A stretch of 8,461 nucleotides of DNA from Oscillospiraceae bacterium. GTDB taxonomy: Bacteria > Bacillota > Clostridia > Oscillospirales > Oscillospiraceae. Position 1 is the first letter of the stretch; each line of letters opens with the position of its first letter. Positions 1-7,200 of the stretch are shown piece by piece. The translations under genes were made by a program, and so were the position numbers. The notes under the pieces were generated by a model, which did no database searches, was not told where the DNA came from, and was given only the letters and a program-made list of their open reading frames with translations. The DNA lies in assembly GCA_016296045.1 (NCBI GenBank), contig JAEDKB010000061.1, positions 1 through 8,461 of the forward strand, in the 5' to 3' direction.

Positions 1-31
1 GCCGCAAAAGGACAACGCGAATAGCGGTGTC

Positions 32-64
32 TTCTTAATAAAAACCAAAGGTTTTTATTAAGAA
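32..64. terminator. Hairpin upstream of the LCP gene, possible terminator
   Basis: A perfect 15-bp inverted repeat (32-46 with 50-64) encloses a 3-nt AAA loop. The stem has only two G-C pairs next to the loop and one further out. The ascending arm is A-rich and the descending arm T-rich, so it could end transcription arriving from the left, or work in both directions. It lies 38 nt before the LCP start codon, so it may mark the end of a gene just outside the window. No canonical T-run follows the stem, so the terminator role is an inference. Confidence 0.45.
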
Positions 65-101
65 TCAGTATGAAAAAAGTTCCCGGAAAGGAGAAAATGA
101 T

Positions 102-1490
102 ATGGAATCATCGGAATTTCCGCAGGAGGAGCGTCGCCCGACACCTCCCAATAAAAAAACGAAAAAGAAAAAGCGCACGATGGGGTTGGTCGCGTTTTGT
201 GCCGTCATTGCTGCGATTGTGTTTTTAATTTTGGTCGCGACGATTACCTTCCTCGCTTACCGAGGAAAAGCTGTGACCGGTACGCATTTGGATCTGATTA
301 CGGTTTCGGTGATCCTCGGTGCGGCGCTGGCAGGAATCAGCCTGATCATATCCATAATTACGCTTTTTGTCAGGAATCAGAAGAAAGGCTTTGCGATTAC
401 GAGTCTGCTTCTTGCGCTTCTGGTGCTGCTGGGCTGCGTAGGAGCAATGTATCTTTACGATTATGTTTTCAGTGATATGGAGTACGATCTTCGCTTTAAG
501 CAGTACTCCAAAGATGACCTCAATGTGGTCGAGATCAACAATTCCGGCGAGGTCATCCGTGAGACAGAAGAGGAAAAGCCGCTGGTAACACCGGAGCACA
601 TTCAGGAGCTGAGCCTTTCGGATGAAATCGAGTTTGAGGAAGTCCTGAGCGACGAAATTCCCGAGGAGGCTCAAGAGAAAATGTACGGCGCAGAGCCGAC
701 CGGACCGAGTTACCTGATGGGGGATTATGACCAGATTCAGAATTTTATGCTGATCGGCATTGATGACATCGGTTCATCAGACAGTATGATCCTGTTTTCT
801 GTTGACAAAGTGCATCACAAACTCAAAATGATTTCCATTGCCCGTGACTCCTACCTGATGATACCGGAATTCGGTATCCGCTGCAAGGCCGCCTACTCTT
901 ATAACTGGGGCGGCGCGAAAATGACGGTTGGAATGATAAACCGCAACTTTGCGTTGAATGTTGAGGATTATATTACCGTCGGACTGGATCAGTTGGCGGC
1001 GATTATTGACAGCATTGACGGAATCGACGTGGAACTGACGGATCAGGATGTATCTTTCCTGAGATCACGCTATTCTTATTTGGATTTACATTCCGGCAAA
1101 TGCCATCTGGATGGCGCAGCCGCGGCGTCGTATTCCAGAAACCGTTCAGACAGTGAAGCAAACCGTACCGGACGCCAGAGAGCGGTAATCAGTGCGATTA
1201 TGCTGAAGGTGCGTAAGATGCCGTTGAGCGAATATCCTGAGTTTATCAAAAACTGCCTCGGCCTGTGCACGACCTCGTTTTCTTCGGATGAGTTGATGAA
1301 GCTGTCGGTTGAGGTCGTGCAGCATGATTATTCGGTCGAATCCTACGCATTGGTGGAAAATGTCGATTACTGGGGCGGAATTCTCGGTGAAGAACGGTAT
1401 TTTTATGTTGTTTATGATACGCGGCGTGCCAGCGACTGGATTTACCGGACGATTTACGAAGACCTGTACAAGTCCGGCTATCCTGATTGA
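102..1490 (+). CDS. LytR-CpsA-Psr (LCP) family cell-wall glycopolymer transferase
   Basis: This is a 462-aa membrane protein with an external LCP domain. Family members transfer lipid-linked glycopolymers such as teichoic acid or capsule onto peptidoglycan. The N-terminus is cytoplasmic and very basic (KKTKKKKR, 18-25). Three hydrophobic segments follow at about 27-52, 63-90 and 96-118, then an acidic linker (about 125-200), then the LCP domain (about 213-375). The domain shows G-I-D-D (219-222), S-D-S-M (226-229), A-R-D-S (247-250), S-R-N-R (345-348) and G-R-Q-R (357-360), matching the family's conserved Asp and Arg positions. The ATG at 102 has AGGAG (89-93) 8 nt upstream. Most LCP proteins have one N-terminal membrane segment; three is less usual, but an odd number still puts the domain outside. 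Its polymer substrate cannot be told from sequence. It is convergent with the phosphate locus. Confidence 0.9.
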   Translation: MESSEFPQEERRPTPPNKKTKKKKRTMGLVAFCAVIAAIVFLILVATITFLAYRGKAVTGTHLDLITVSVILGAALAGISLIISIITLFVRNQKKGFAITSLLLALLVLLGCVGAMYLYDYVFSDMEYDLRFKQYSKDDLNVVEINNSGEVIRETEEEKPLVTPEHIQELSLSDEIEFEEVLSDEIPEEAQEKMYGAEPTGPSYLMGDYDQIQNFMLIGIDDIGSSDSMILFSVDKVHHKLKMISIARDSYLMIPEFGIRCKAAYSYNWGGAKMTVGMINRNFALNVEDYITVGLDQLAAIIDSIDGIDVELTDQDVSFLRSRYSYLDLHSGKCHLDGAAAASYSRNRSDSEANRTGRQRAVISAIMLKVRKMPLSEYPEFIKNCLGLCTTSFSSDELMKLSVEVVQHDYSVESYALVENVDYWGGILGEERYFYVVYDTRRASDWIYRTIYEDLYKSGYPD

Positions 1491-1502
1491 TTTATCGTTA
1501 TG

Positions 1503-1550
1503 AATATAAAACACGGATGAAAAGCTGTCTTTTCATCCGTGTTTTATATT
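1503..1550. terminator. Bidirectional terminator between the LCP gene and phoR
   Basis: A perfect 22-bp inverted repeat (1503-1524 with 1529-1550) encloses a 4-nt CTGT loop. The GC-rich middle of the stem lies between A/T-rich ends, so each strand shows A-run, stem, T-rich tail. It sits 13 nt after the LCP stop codon and overlaps the phoR stop codon (1549-1551) by two bases, so it can serve both convergent genes. Confidence 0.9.
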
Positions 1551-3243
1551 ATGCCTGCTGCTGTGTTATTGCAGGCTGCCGTTTTTCCTGCTTCGGGAAT
1601 TCAACCTTTATCGTTGTTCCCGCATCGAGCACGCTGTTGATTGTAATTTTTGCGTCATGCAGTTTCGCGGCGTGCTTCACAATGGAAAGACCGAGCCCTG
1701 TTCCGCCGACCTCTTTGGAATGGCTCTTATCCACGCGGTAGAAACGTTCAAAAATGCGATCCCGGTGCTCCGGCGGAATGCCGATGCCGGTGTCGCTTAC
1801 CGTGAGGACAACGGCACTTTTTTCTTCATGGACATCCACACTCACACTTCCGCCTGAAACATTGTACTTGATGGCATTATCGCAAAGATTGTAAATGATA
1901 CCCTGTAAAAGCTGCGCAATGCCATAAACATGGCAAGTGCTTCCGGTTATGTCAAGTGTAACGCCGGCAGATTTTGCCGCGTCTGTAAGACTGCGAACCG
2001 TGTTTTCCGCAATTTCAAAGAGATCCACCGTTTCTCTTTGCATATCCTGCGCACCTTCATCAAGGTGGGACAGCTTAATGATATCCTCCACCAAGGTAAT
2101 CATACGTCCGGCTTCTAAGTAAATCTTTTCGGAAAAAGCAGGGATATCTTCTGCGGCAACCATGTTGTTTTTCATCAGCTCCGCACAACCGGATATGGTT
2201 TGAAGCGGTGTTTTCAGCTCATGAGATACGTTTGCGGTAAATTCGCGGCGCATTTGTTCGGCTTTTTCTTTTTCGGTAATATCAAAGATTAAAAGCACAA
2301 TACCGGAAATATCGTCCTGCGCTTTGACCGGACTTGCATCGAGCTGATACTCACCGCCGGAAAGGGCGATTTTCCCTTCGGAGAAGGAACCCTTTGCCGC
2401 TTTGCTCAGAATGTTTTGCAGAGCAAAGCTTCGGTTGAGGCTCAGAATGTCTTTCCCGATGCACTGTGTATCGGTTTCAAACAGCTTCGCCGCTGCACGG
2501 TTGAGACTTAATATCTCTCCCTTTTTGTTCAGCAGAATAATTCCTTCGTTCATTCCGCTGGTAACCGTTTCAAATTCGAGCTGCTTTTGCTGTAATTGCC
2601 GGGTTTGCCTTTTGATTTGATCCTGCTGTGACGCGATACGGCGCAAAAGCGGCGAAAGCTCGTCATAGCCCTCATTATTGAGCGGATCATCCAAATCCAA
2701 TTCGTTCAAGGGCTTCACAATTCTTTTGGAAAGGCGGAAAGCCAAGGCAAGCGACAGAGCGATCGCAATGGCAAGAACAATACAGAGCGGCTGCGCCATG
2801 CCGAGAGACAGTGTCAAAATCGTGTTCTGAGCCACGGAAAGCCGCAAAACACTTCCGTCAGGCAGCCGTTTGGCAGCATACAGAGAACGCTCCATCAAGG
2901 TGGAAGAATAACGGGAGCTTTCACCGTATCCTTCGCTCAGCGCCATTTTGATCTCCTCACGCTCTAAATGATTTTCCATTTCTGAGGTGTCTTTGGCACT
3001 GTCAAACAGGATCGAGCCGTCAGGGGCAATCCAAGTAATGCGGTAGTTTTCAATCATTAAGTCGTTGAAATAGTCAATCCCCTCGTTGGCAACGCCCTGA
3101 GCGGCAAGGTCGGTCTGCATTTTAAGCTGATTTTGGCACACACCTGTAAAATAATTATACAGCGCGCCCATAAACAGCACAACAGACGCAAAAAACACAC
3201 CGAGCGCCACGATATTGATTGACCTGAAAATTCGTTTTGTCAT
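1549..3243 (-). CDS. phoR: Phosphate-regulon sensor histidine kinase PhoR
   Basis: This 564-aa membrane sensor kinase autophosphorylates on His and passes the phosphate to the regulator encoded just upstream. Visible parts in order are TM1 (about 10-32), an extracellular sensor segment (about 33-148, with W-I-A-P-D-G-S-I-L-F-D-S at 71-82, resembling PDC/Cache sensors of Gram-positive PhoR/WalK kinases), TM2 (about 149-171), a degenerate HAMP/coiled-coil linker, and a PAS domain (about 220-325). The HisKA domain has V-S-H-E-L-K-T-P-L with His341. The HATPase domain has an N box (N452 to N456), G1 D-T-G-I-G-I-P (484-490), F box F-E-R-F-Y-R (498-503) and G2 G-G-T-G-L-G-L-S (513-520). All catalytic boxes are intact. 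The start overlaps the phoB stop by 4 nt (ATGA), with GGAGG 7 nt upstream, indicating translational coupling. The PhoR name rests on the neighbouring pst genes; the kinase alone could equally be called WalK-like. Confidence 0.93.
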   Translation of the reverse strand: MTKRIFRSINIVALGVFFASVVLFMGALYNYFTGVCQNQLKMQTDLAAQGVANEGIDYFNDLMIENYRITWIAPDGSILFDSAKDTSEMENHLEREEIKMALSEGYGESSRYSSTLMERSLYAAKRLPDGSVLRLSVAQNTILTLSLGMAQPLCIVLAIAIALSLALAFRLSKRIVKPLNELDLDDPLNNEGYDELSPLLRRIASQQDQIKRQTRQLQQKQLEFETVTSGMNEGIILLNKKGEILSLNRAAAKLFETDTQCIGKDILSLNRSFALQNILSKAAKGSFSEGKIALSGGEYQLDASPVKAQDDISGIVLLIFDITEKEKAEQMRREFTANVSHELKTPLQTISGCAELMKNNMVAAEDIPAFSEKIYLEAGRMITLVEDIIKLSHLDEGAQDMQRETVDLFEIAENTVRSLTDAAKSAGVTLDITGSTCHVYGIAQLLQGIIYNLCDNAIKYNVSGGSVSVDVHEEKSAVVLTVSDTGIGIPPEHRDRIFERFYRVDKSHSKEVGGTGLGLSIVKHAAKLHDAKITINSVLDAGTTIKVEFPKQEKRQPAITQQQA

Positions 3244-3914
3244 AGCGGAGCCTCCATACGATAACCTACGCCGCGCACGGTTTCAATGTAATCGCCGCAA
3301 GAGCCCAGCTTTGTGCGCAGAGTGCCGATATGCACATCTACCGTTCGGGTTTCTCCGATAAAGTCAGACCCCCAAACGGAATGTAATAATTGGTCTCTCG
3401 TAAAAACCAGTCCGGGGTTATCCATGAACTTTGCAAGGAGCTCAAACTCTTTCAGCGTCAGCGTCACACGTTTTCCGCAGGAGATAACGGTGTGTTCCCC
3501 CTTGTTCATTTCAAGCTGTCCAAGCCTGAGCGTTTTTGTTTCAGCCTTCGGTGCACTGCGGCGCAATACGGCCTTTACGCGGGCGACCATTTCCATCATT
3601 CCAAAGGGCTTTGCAAGATAATCGTCTGCCCCGAGATCAAGTCCGATCACCTTATCGTACTCCGTGCCTTTTGCGGTTGCCATAATCACGGGAATCTCTG
3701 CTGTCGCAGGATTTGAACGCAGCTTTTTCAAGATGGAAATACCGTCTTCACCGGGAAGCATGATATCGAGCATAATCAGCTCGGGCAGCTCCGAAAGCAA
3801 GGCATGAAACAGTTCCGTCCCGTCGGTAAAACCTTTTGCTTCCATACCGGCAGTGTTTAGAGTATAGATCATCAGATCCCGAATGCCGTTATCATCTTCA
3901 ACGCAAAAAATCAT
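3240..3914 (-). CDS. phoB: OmpR/PhoB-family response regulator of the phosphate regulon
   Basis: This 224-aa two-domain regulator is PhoB in proteobacterial naming and PhoP in Bacillus naming. The receiver domain (about 1-118) has the acidic pocket E6-D7-D8, phosphoacceptor Asp50 (in M-L-D-I-M-L-P), Thr80 and Lys102 (in A-K-P-F). The winged-helix DNA-binding domain (about 128-221) has the family's L-T-L-K-E-F-E-L-L (151-160 region), R-T-V-D-V-H-I-G-T-L-R (190-200) and V-R-G-V-G-Y-R (213-219). The N-terminus is short, starting directly at M-I-F-C-V-E-D-D. No in-frame ATG, GTG or TTG was found in the few codons checked upstream, and GAGGGTG lies about 8 nt before the ATG. When phosphorylated by PhoR it should bind Pho boxes such as the one upstream of pstS. 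It follows phoU after a 138-nt gap and overlaps phoR. Confidence 0.93.
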   Translation of the reverse strand: MIFCVEDDNGIRDLMIYTLNTAGMEAKGFTDGTELFHALLSELPELIMLDIMLPGEDGISILKKLRSNPATAEIPVIMATAKGTEYDKVIGLDLGADDYLAKPFGMMEMVARVKAVLRRSAPKAETKTLRLGQLEMNKGEHTVISCGKRVTLTLKEFELLAKFMDNPGLVFTRDQLLHSVWGSDFIGETRTVDVHIGTLRTKLGSCGDYIETVRGVGYRMEAPL

Positions 3915-3950
3915 GCGGTATTCACCCTCATTTCCAAGTATTCGTTTTGA

Positions 3951-4009
3951 TGCAGCTTTTGAAAAACTGCATTGCCGATTTTAAATCAATGTACAGATAT
4001 AATTTATAT
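3951..4009 (-). promoter_or_regulatory. Possible internal promoter region in the phoU-phoB gap
   Basis: The 138 nt between phoU and phoB (3915-4052) are far more A/T-rich than the flanking genes. On the minus strand TATAAA (4003-4008) is a plausible -10 box, inside a palindromic ATATAA-T-TTATAT (3997-4009). No good TTGACA-like -35 is visible 16-18 nt upstream. Closer to phoB, 3951-3971 is an imperfect inverted repeat (TGCAG...CTGCA) with almost no loop. The gap suggests phoB-phoR can be expressed separately from the transporter genes, but the promoter itself is weakly supported. No TTTACA-type Pho repeat was found here. Confidence 0.3.
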
Positions 4010-4052
4010 TTAGCACATAAATGCGTTTTTTTCTACCACTACAGGGGAATTT

Positions 4053-4691
4053 TTATTCTTTTACGCCCGTAATGGAGAAAATCACCCACTGCGCGATATT
4101 CACGGCATGATCCCCGATGCGCTCAAAATACTTTACGATCATCAGAAGATCAAGTGTTGTTTCGCCGTTTGTGTTTCCTTCTTTGATGCGGTTGATCAGC
4201 TCATGCTTGATATCCGTAAAGAATCGATCTACAACATCATCGGTTGCCACAACCTCACGCGCCAAGGCGATATCCCGCTTTACAAAGGCATCAACGCTTT
4301 TTGTTACCATCTGAATGGTGATGAGCGCCATATCATGAATGTTGGGCAGATCATCCTCGTTTTGGAAATCTGCAACGCAGACGATTTCGGCAATATCCCC
4401 TGAATTATCTCCGATGCGCTCCATATCCGTCACCATTTTCAGCGCCGAGGATATTACGCGCAGATCCTTTGCAACAGGCTGCTGCTGCAAAAGCAGCTTC
4501 ATGCACATCGTTTCAATATCCCGTTCTTTTTGGTCAATTTCCAGCACAAGCTCGGGCACTTTACTTGCCAGCACTTTATTGTGATCGGTCAGAGCCTTTG
4601 CCGACATGGCAATGGCATTTTCACATAGTCCGCCCATCGAAATCAGCTCATGATTGAGCTGCTCGAGTTGCTCGTCAAACTTTGAACGCAT
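4053..4691 (-). CDS. phoU: Phosphate signalling protein PhoU
   Basis: This 212-aa cytoplasmic helical protein links the Pst transporter to the PhoR kinase and normally represses the Pho response when phosphate is plentiful. It consists of two similar three-helix PhoU repeats (about 1-105 and 110-208). Each has an acidic metal-binding motif: T-D-M-E-R-I-G-D-N-S-G-D-I-A-E (88-102) in the first and K-Y-F-E-R-I-G-D-H-A-V-N-I-A (187-200) in the second. Secondary acidic patches lie at E51-E60 and D151-E164. The length is typical of the family. The ATG follows the pstB TAA stop with no base between (TAAATG), and GGGGAGG lies about 9 nt upstream inside the end of pstB, so translation is probably coupled. 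Confidence 0.96.
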   Translation of the reverse strand: MRSKFDEQLEQLNHELISMGGLCENAIAMSAKALTDHNKVLASKVPELVLEIDQKERDIETMCMKLLLQQQPVAKDLRVISSALKMVTDMERIGDNSGDIAEIVCVADFQNEDDLPNIHDMALITIQMVTKSVDAFVKRDIALAREVVATDDVVDRFFTDIKHELINRIKEGNTNGETTLDLLMIVKYFERIGDHAVNIAQWVIFSITGVKE

Positions 4692-5441
4692 TTATCCAAA
4701 CCTCCCCGTGATATAATCCTCTGTTCTTTTATCCTCCGGCATAGAAAACAGCTTTTCCGTATCCCCAAACTCTACCATGTCGCCAAGAAGAAAGAAGGCT
4801 GTTTTGTCAGAAATACGAACGGCCTGCTGCATATTGTGGGTAACAATGACAATGGTATATTTCTCCCTAAGACTGATGGCAAGCTCCTCAATGCGCGAGG
4901 TTGAAATCGGGTCGAGCGCACTTGTCGGCTCATCCATCAGCAAAACCTCGGGTTCTACCGCAAGCGCACGGGCAATGCACAAACGCTGCTGTTGACCGCC
5001 GGACATACCAAGGGCTGATTTTTTCAGCCGGTCTTTGCATTCGTCCCAAATCGCAGCGTCGCGCAGGGAACGCTCAACGATATCATCCAGCTTCGCCTTG
5101 GAACGGATGCCGTGTGTACGAGGCCCAAAAGCAATGTTATCGTAAATGCTCATCGGAAACGGATTCGGCTTCTGAAACACCATGCCCACTCTCTTGCGCA
5201 GCAGGTTGATATCCATATTCCCGTAAATGTTCTCGCCGTCCAATGTGACGGTTCCCTCAATCCGGCAGCCCTCCACCAAATCATTCATCCGGTTCAGTGT
5301 TTTCAGCAAGGTGGATTTTCCGCAGCCGGAAGGCCCGATAAACGCTGTGATCTGCTTTTCTGGAATTGCAAGGTTGATTTTTTTCAGCGCCTGAAAGCTG
5401 CCGTAATATAAATCCAAATTTTCAATTTTTATCTTATCCAT
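4692..5441 (-). CDS. pstB: Phosphate ABC transporter ATP-binding protein PstB
   Basis: This 249-aa cytoplasmic ATPase drives phosphate import through PstC-PstA. It has Walker [10 protein letters not shown] (36-44), Q-loop Gln90 followed by K-P-N-P-F-P-M-S (91-98, characteristic of PstB), and an ABC signature read here as G-M-S-G-G-Q-Q-Q-R (145-153), with Met where Leu is usual. Walker B with catalytic Glu is L-L-M-D-E-P (167-172), the D-loop is S-A-L-D (174-177) and the H-loop is His202. The C-terminal D-Y-I-T-G-R-F-G ending is typical of PstB. The start overlaps the end of pstA by 8 nt, and GGAGG lies 11 nt upstream. Length and motifs are complete. Confidence 0.97.
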   Translation of the reverse strand: MDKIKIENLDLYYGSFQALKKINLAIPEKQITAFIGPSGCGKSTLLKTLNRMNDLVEGCRIEGTVTLDGENIYGNMDINLLRKRVGMVFQKPNPFPMSIYDNIAFGPRTHGIRSKAKLDDIVERSLRDAAIWDECKDRLKKSALGMSGGQQQRLCIARALAVEPEVLLMDEPTSALDPISTSRIEELAISLREKYTIVIVTHNMQQAVRISDKTAFFLLGDMVEFGDTEKLFSMPEDKRTEDYITGRFG

Positions 5442-6300
5442 TCTTCTTTTCGCCTCCGATTTTTTTGGCTATCAGACCCGACAAGGCATTGATTACGATT
5501 ACAAGCAGGAGCAGCACAACGGCGGTTGCGTAGGTTTGACCGATATACAGTCCTTCGCCCGAGATTGCGTACATATGTACGGCGAGTGTTCGGGTGGAGG
5601 AAAACAGGCTTTTTGCCACCTCTGCCACGGTGCCGGCCGTAAATACGAGCGCCGCCGATTCACCCACAATTCGTCCGATGCTTAAGATCACGCCGGATAA
5701 AATACCGGGGACGGCAGTCGGCAGTACGATGCGAAAAACGGTACGCAGTTTTCCCGCGCCCAGACCGAAGCTGCCTTCACGGTAGCTGTCCGGAACGGCA
5801 ATGAGTGCTTCCTCGGTGGTGCGCATGATGAGCGGTAAAATCATAATGGAAAGCGTTAGCGCGCCGGATAAAAGGGATAAATCGAAACCGCAGGCTTTTA
5901 CGAAGAAAAGAGAGCCGAACAGACCGTAAACGATGGACGGAATTCCCGAAAGCGTTTCGGTGGTGATTCTCACGATTCCAACGAGCTTGTTCCCTCGCTT
6001 GGCATATTCGACCAGATATATGGCCGAGATAATGCCGATGGGAACGGCGATGATCAGAGACAAAGCCGTCATAAACAATGTGTTAATGAGCGCGGGAAGC
6101 AGGGATACATTTTCGGAGGTGTATTCCCACGCAAACAGGGAGGAGGACAGATGCGGGATGCCCTTTATCAAAATGTACAGAATAATGAATACAATTGCTG
6201 ATATCGTAATCACAGCGGCAAGTATGACTGCCAACAGCAGCAGGAAGGATTTCGGATCATGCCGATAAGCAAGCAATTTTTGTTTTACCGATGGTTTCAT
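5434..6300 (-). CDS. pstA: Phosphate ABC transporter permease PstA
   Basis: This 288-aa inner-membrane permease subunit forms the phosphate channel with PstC. TM1 is at about 20-46, and further hydrophobic segments lie at about 66-98, 118-136, 140-160, 195-222 and 257-278, consistent with six membrane helices. The cytoplasmic EAA loop that contacts PstB is at about 175-215 ([10 protein letters not shown] at 175-184 and I-V-G-E-S at 211-215). [13 protein letters not shown] (117-129) is a characteristic Pst permease motif. The ATG overlaps the pstC TGA stop (ATGA), preceded by a strong AAAGGAGGT 10 nt upstream. It is assigned PstA rather than PstC from its position next to pstB and its shorter first loop. 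Confidence 0.95.
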   Translation of the reverse strand: MKPSVKQKLLAYRHDPKSFLLLLAVILAAVITISAIVFIILYILIKGIPHLSSSLFAWEYTSENVSLLPALINTLFMTALSLIIAVPIGIISAIYLVEYAKRGNKLVGIVRITTETLSGIPSIVYGLFGSLFFVKACGFDLSLLSGALTLSIMILPLIMRTTEEALIAVPDSYREGSFGLGAGKLRTVFRIVLPTAVPGILSGVILSIGRIVGESAALVFTAGTVAEVAKSLFSSTRTLAVHMYAISGEGLYIGQTYATAVVLLLLVIVINALSGLIAKKIGGEKKNG

Positions 6301-7151
6301 GCTTTATCCGACCTCCTTTTGAGCACCGAGAAAGTCAGGTTGATGATCAGAATGAACACAAACAGCACAACGGCCGTTGCAATCAGTGCTTCCCGGTGCA
6401 GGTCAGCGGAATAACCCATTTCCATAACGATGTTGGTGGTGAGGGTTCGTACGCCGTCTGTGAGACTTTTCGGAATCACCGCTTGATTTCCGGCAACCAT
6501 CATGACAGCCATCGTCTCACCGATGGCTCTGCCGATGCCAAGCACGATTCCGGCGAGAATACCGCTTTTGGCGGCAGGTACGACTGTAAAAAAGACGCTT
6601 CGTTCGTGGGAGGCGCCAAGTGCCAGCGCCCCTTCATAATAGCTTTCGGGCACGGCGCGAATGGAGGATTCCGCCACACTGATGATCGTGGGTAAAATCA
6701 TCAGCCCCAACAGAATCGATGCCGTCAGAACGGAAAAACCTCTGCCGCCGAAATGATCTCGGACAAAAGGCACAATGACGACAAGTCCGAAAAAACCGTA
6801 TACAACGGAGGGGATTCCCGCCATTAAGTCAATTCCCGCTTTGATGGGTTTGTATATGCGCTTTGGACAAAACCGTGCCATAAATATCGAAGTCAGCAGT
6901 CCGATCGGAACACCGATGATCAGTGCGCCCGCAGTGACATAGATGCTGCCGAGGATCATGGGGAAAATGCCGTAAACATTGTTTTCCGGATGCCATTTTG
7001 TGCCAAGCAGGAAATTGAACACTCCGATTTTTCCGATTGCAGGGATGCCGTTTGCAAACAGAAATACACAAATCAGAATTACGGCGGCAATCGATACGCA
7101 GGCGGTCAGCAAAAAGACAATATGCATTGCCTTTTCTTTAAAATTCTTCAT
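6297..7151 (-). CDS. pstC: Phosphate ABC transporter permease PstC
   Basis: This is the 284-aa inner-membrane partner of PstA. TM1 is at about 10-32, followed by an external loop with the PstC-like L-L-G-T-K-W-H-P (48-55). Five further segments lie at about 62-91, 110-130, 139-159, 193-221 and 254-277. M-A-G-I-P-S-V-V-Y-G-F-F-G is at 110-122. The EAA loop includes E-G-A-L-A-L-G-A-S (173-181) and A-I-G-E-T (209-213). The reading frame stays open upstream to a GTG at 7208, but that codon lies before the pstS stop and has no ribosome binding site. The ATG at 7151 has AGGAAA upstream and gives a normal PstC N-terminus, so it is chosen. The spacing to the pstS stop is then 49 nt; the 3' end overlaps pstA by 4 nt. 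Confidence 0.94.
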   Translation of the reverse strand: MKNFKEKAMHIVFLLTACVSIAAVILICVFLFANGIPAIGKIGVFNFLLGTKWHPENNVYGIFPMILGSIYVTAGALIIGVPIGLLTSIFMARFCPKRIYKPIKAGIDLMAGIPSVVYGFFGLVVIVPFVRDHFGGRGFSVLTASILLGLMILPTIISVAESSIRAVPESYYEGALALGASHERSVFFTVVPAAKSGILAGIVLGIGRAIGETMAVMMVAGNQAVIPKSLTDGVRTLTTNIVMEMGYSADLHREALIATAVVLFVFILIINLTFSVLKRRSDKA

Positions 7152-7157
7152 AAGCGA

Positions 7158-7163
7158 TTTCCT
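7158..7163 (-). promoter_or_regulatory. pstC ribosome binding site (decides start)
   Basis: AGGAAA on the minus strand lies 6 nt before the ATG at 7151. It supports this start over the in-frame GTG at 7208, whose upstream sequence has no Shine-Dalgarno match. Confidence 0.65.
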
Positions 7164-7200
7164 ATCATGAAAACGAGGGTAGTTGCGTACTTTCCCTTTT

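Noticed and set aside
1..24. End of an upstream gene in frame 1 (stop TAG at 22-24)
   Set aside because: A hairpin follows at 32-64, so it is possible, but seven codons are too few to support a coding call and the other two plus frames are also open here.
225..674. Minus-strand open frame of 149 codons inside the LCP gene
   Set aside because: It is antisense to a well-supported gene with no domain; the same applies to the minus-strand frame at 1146-1514.
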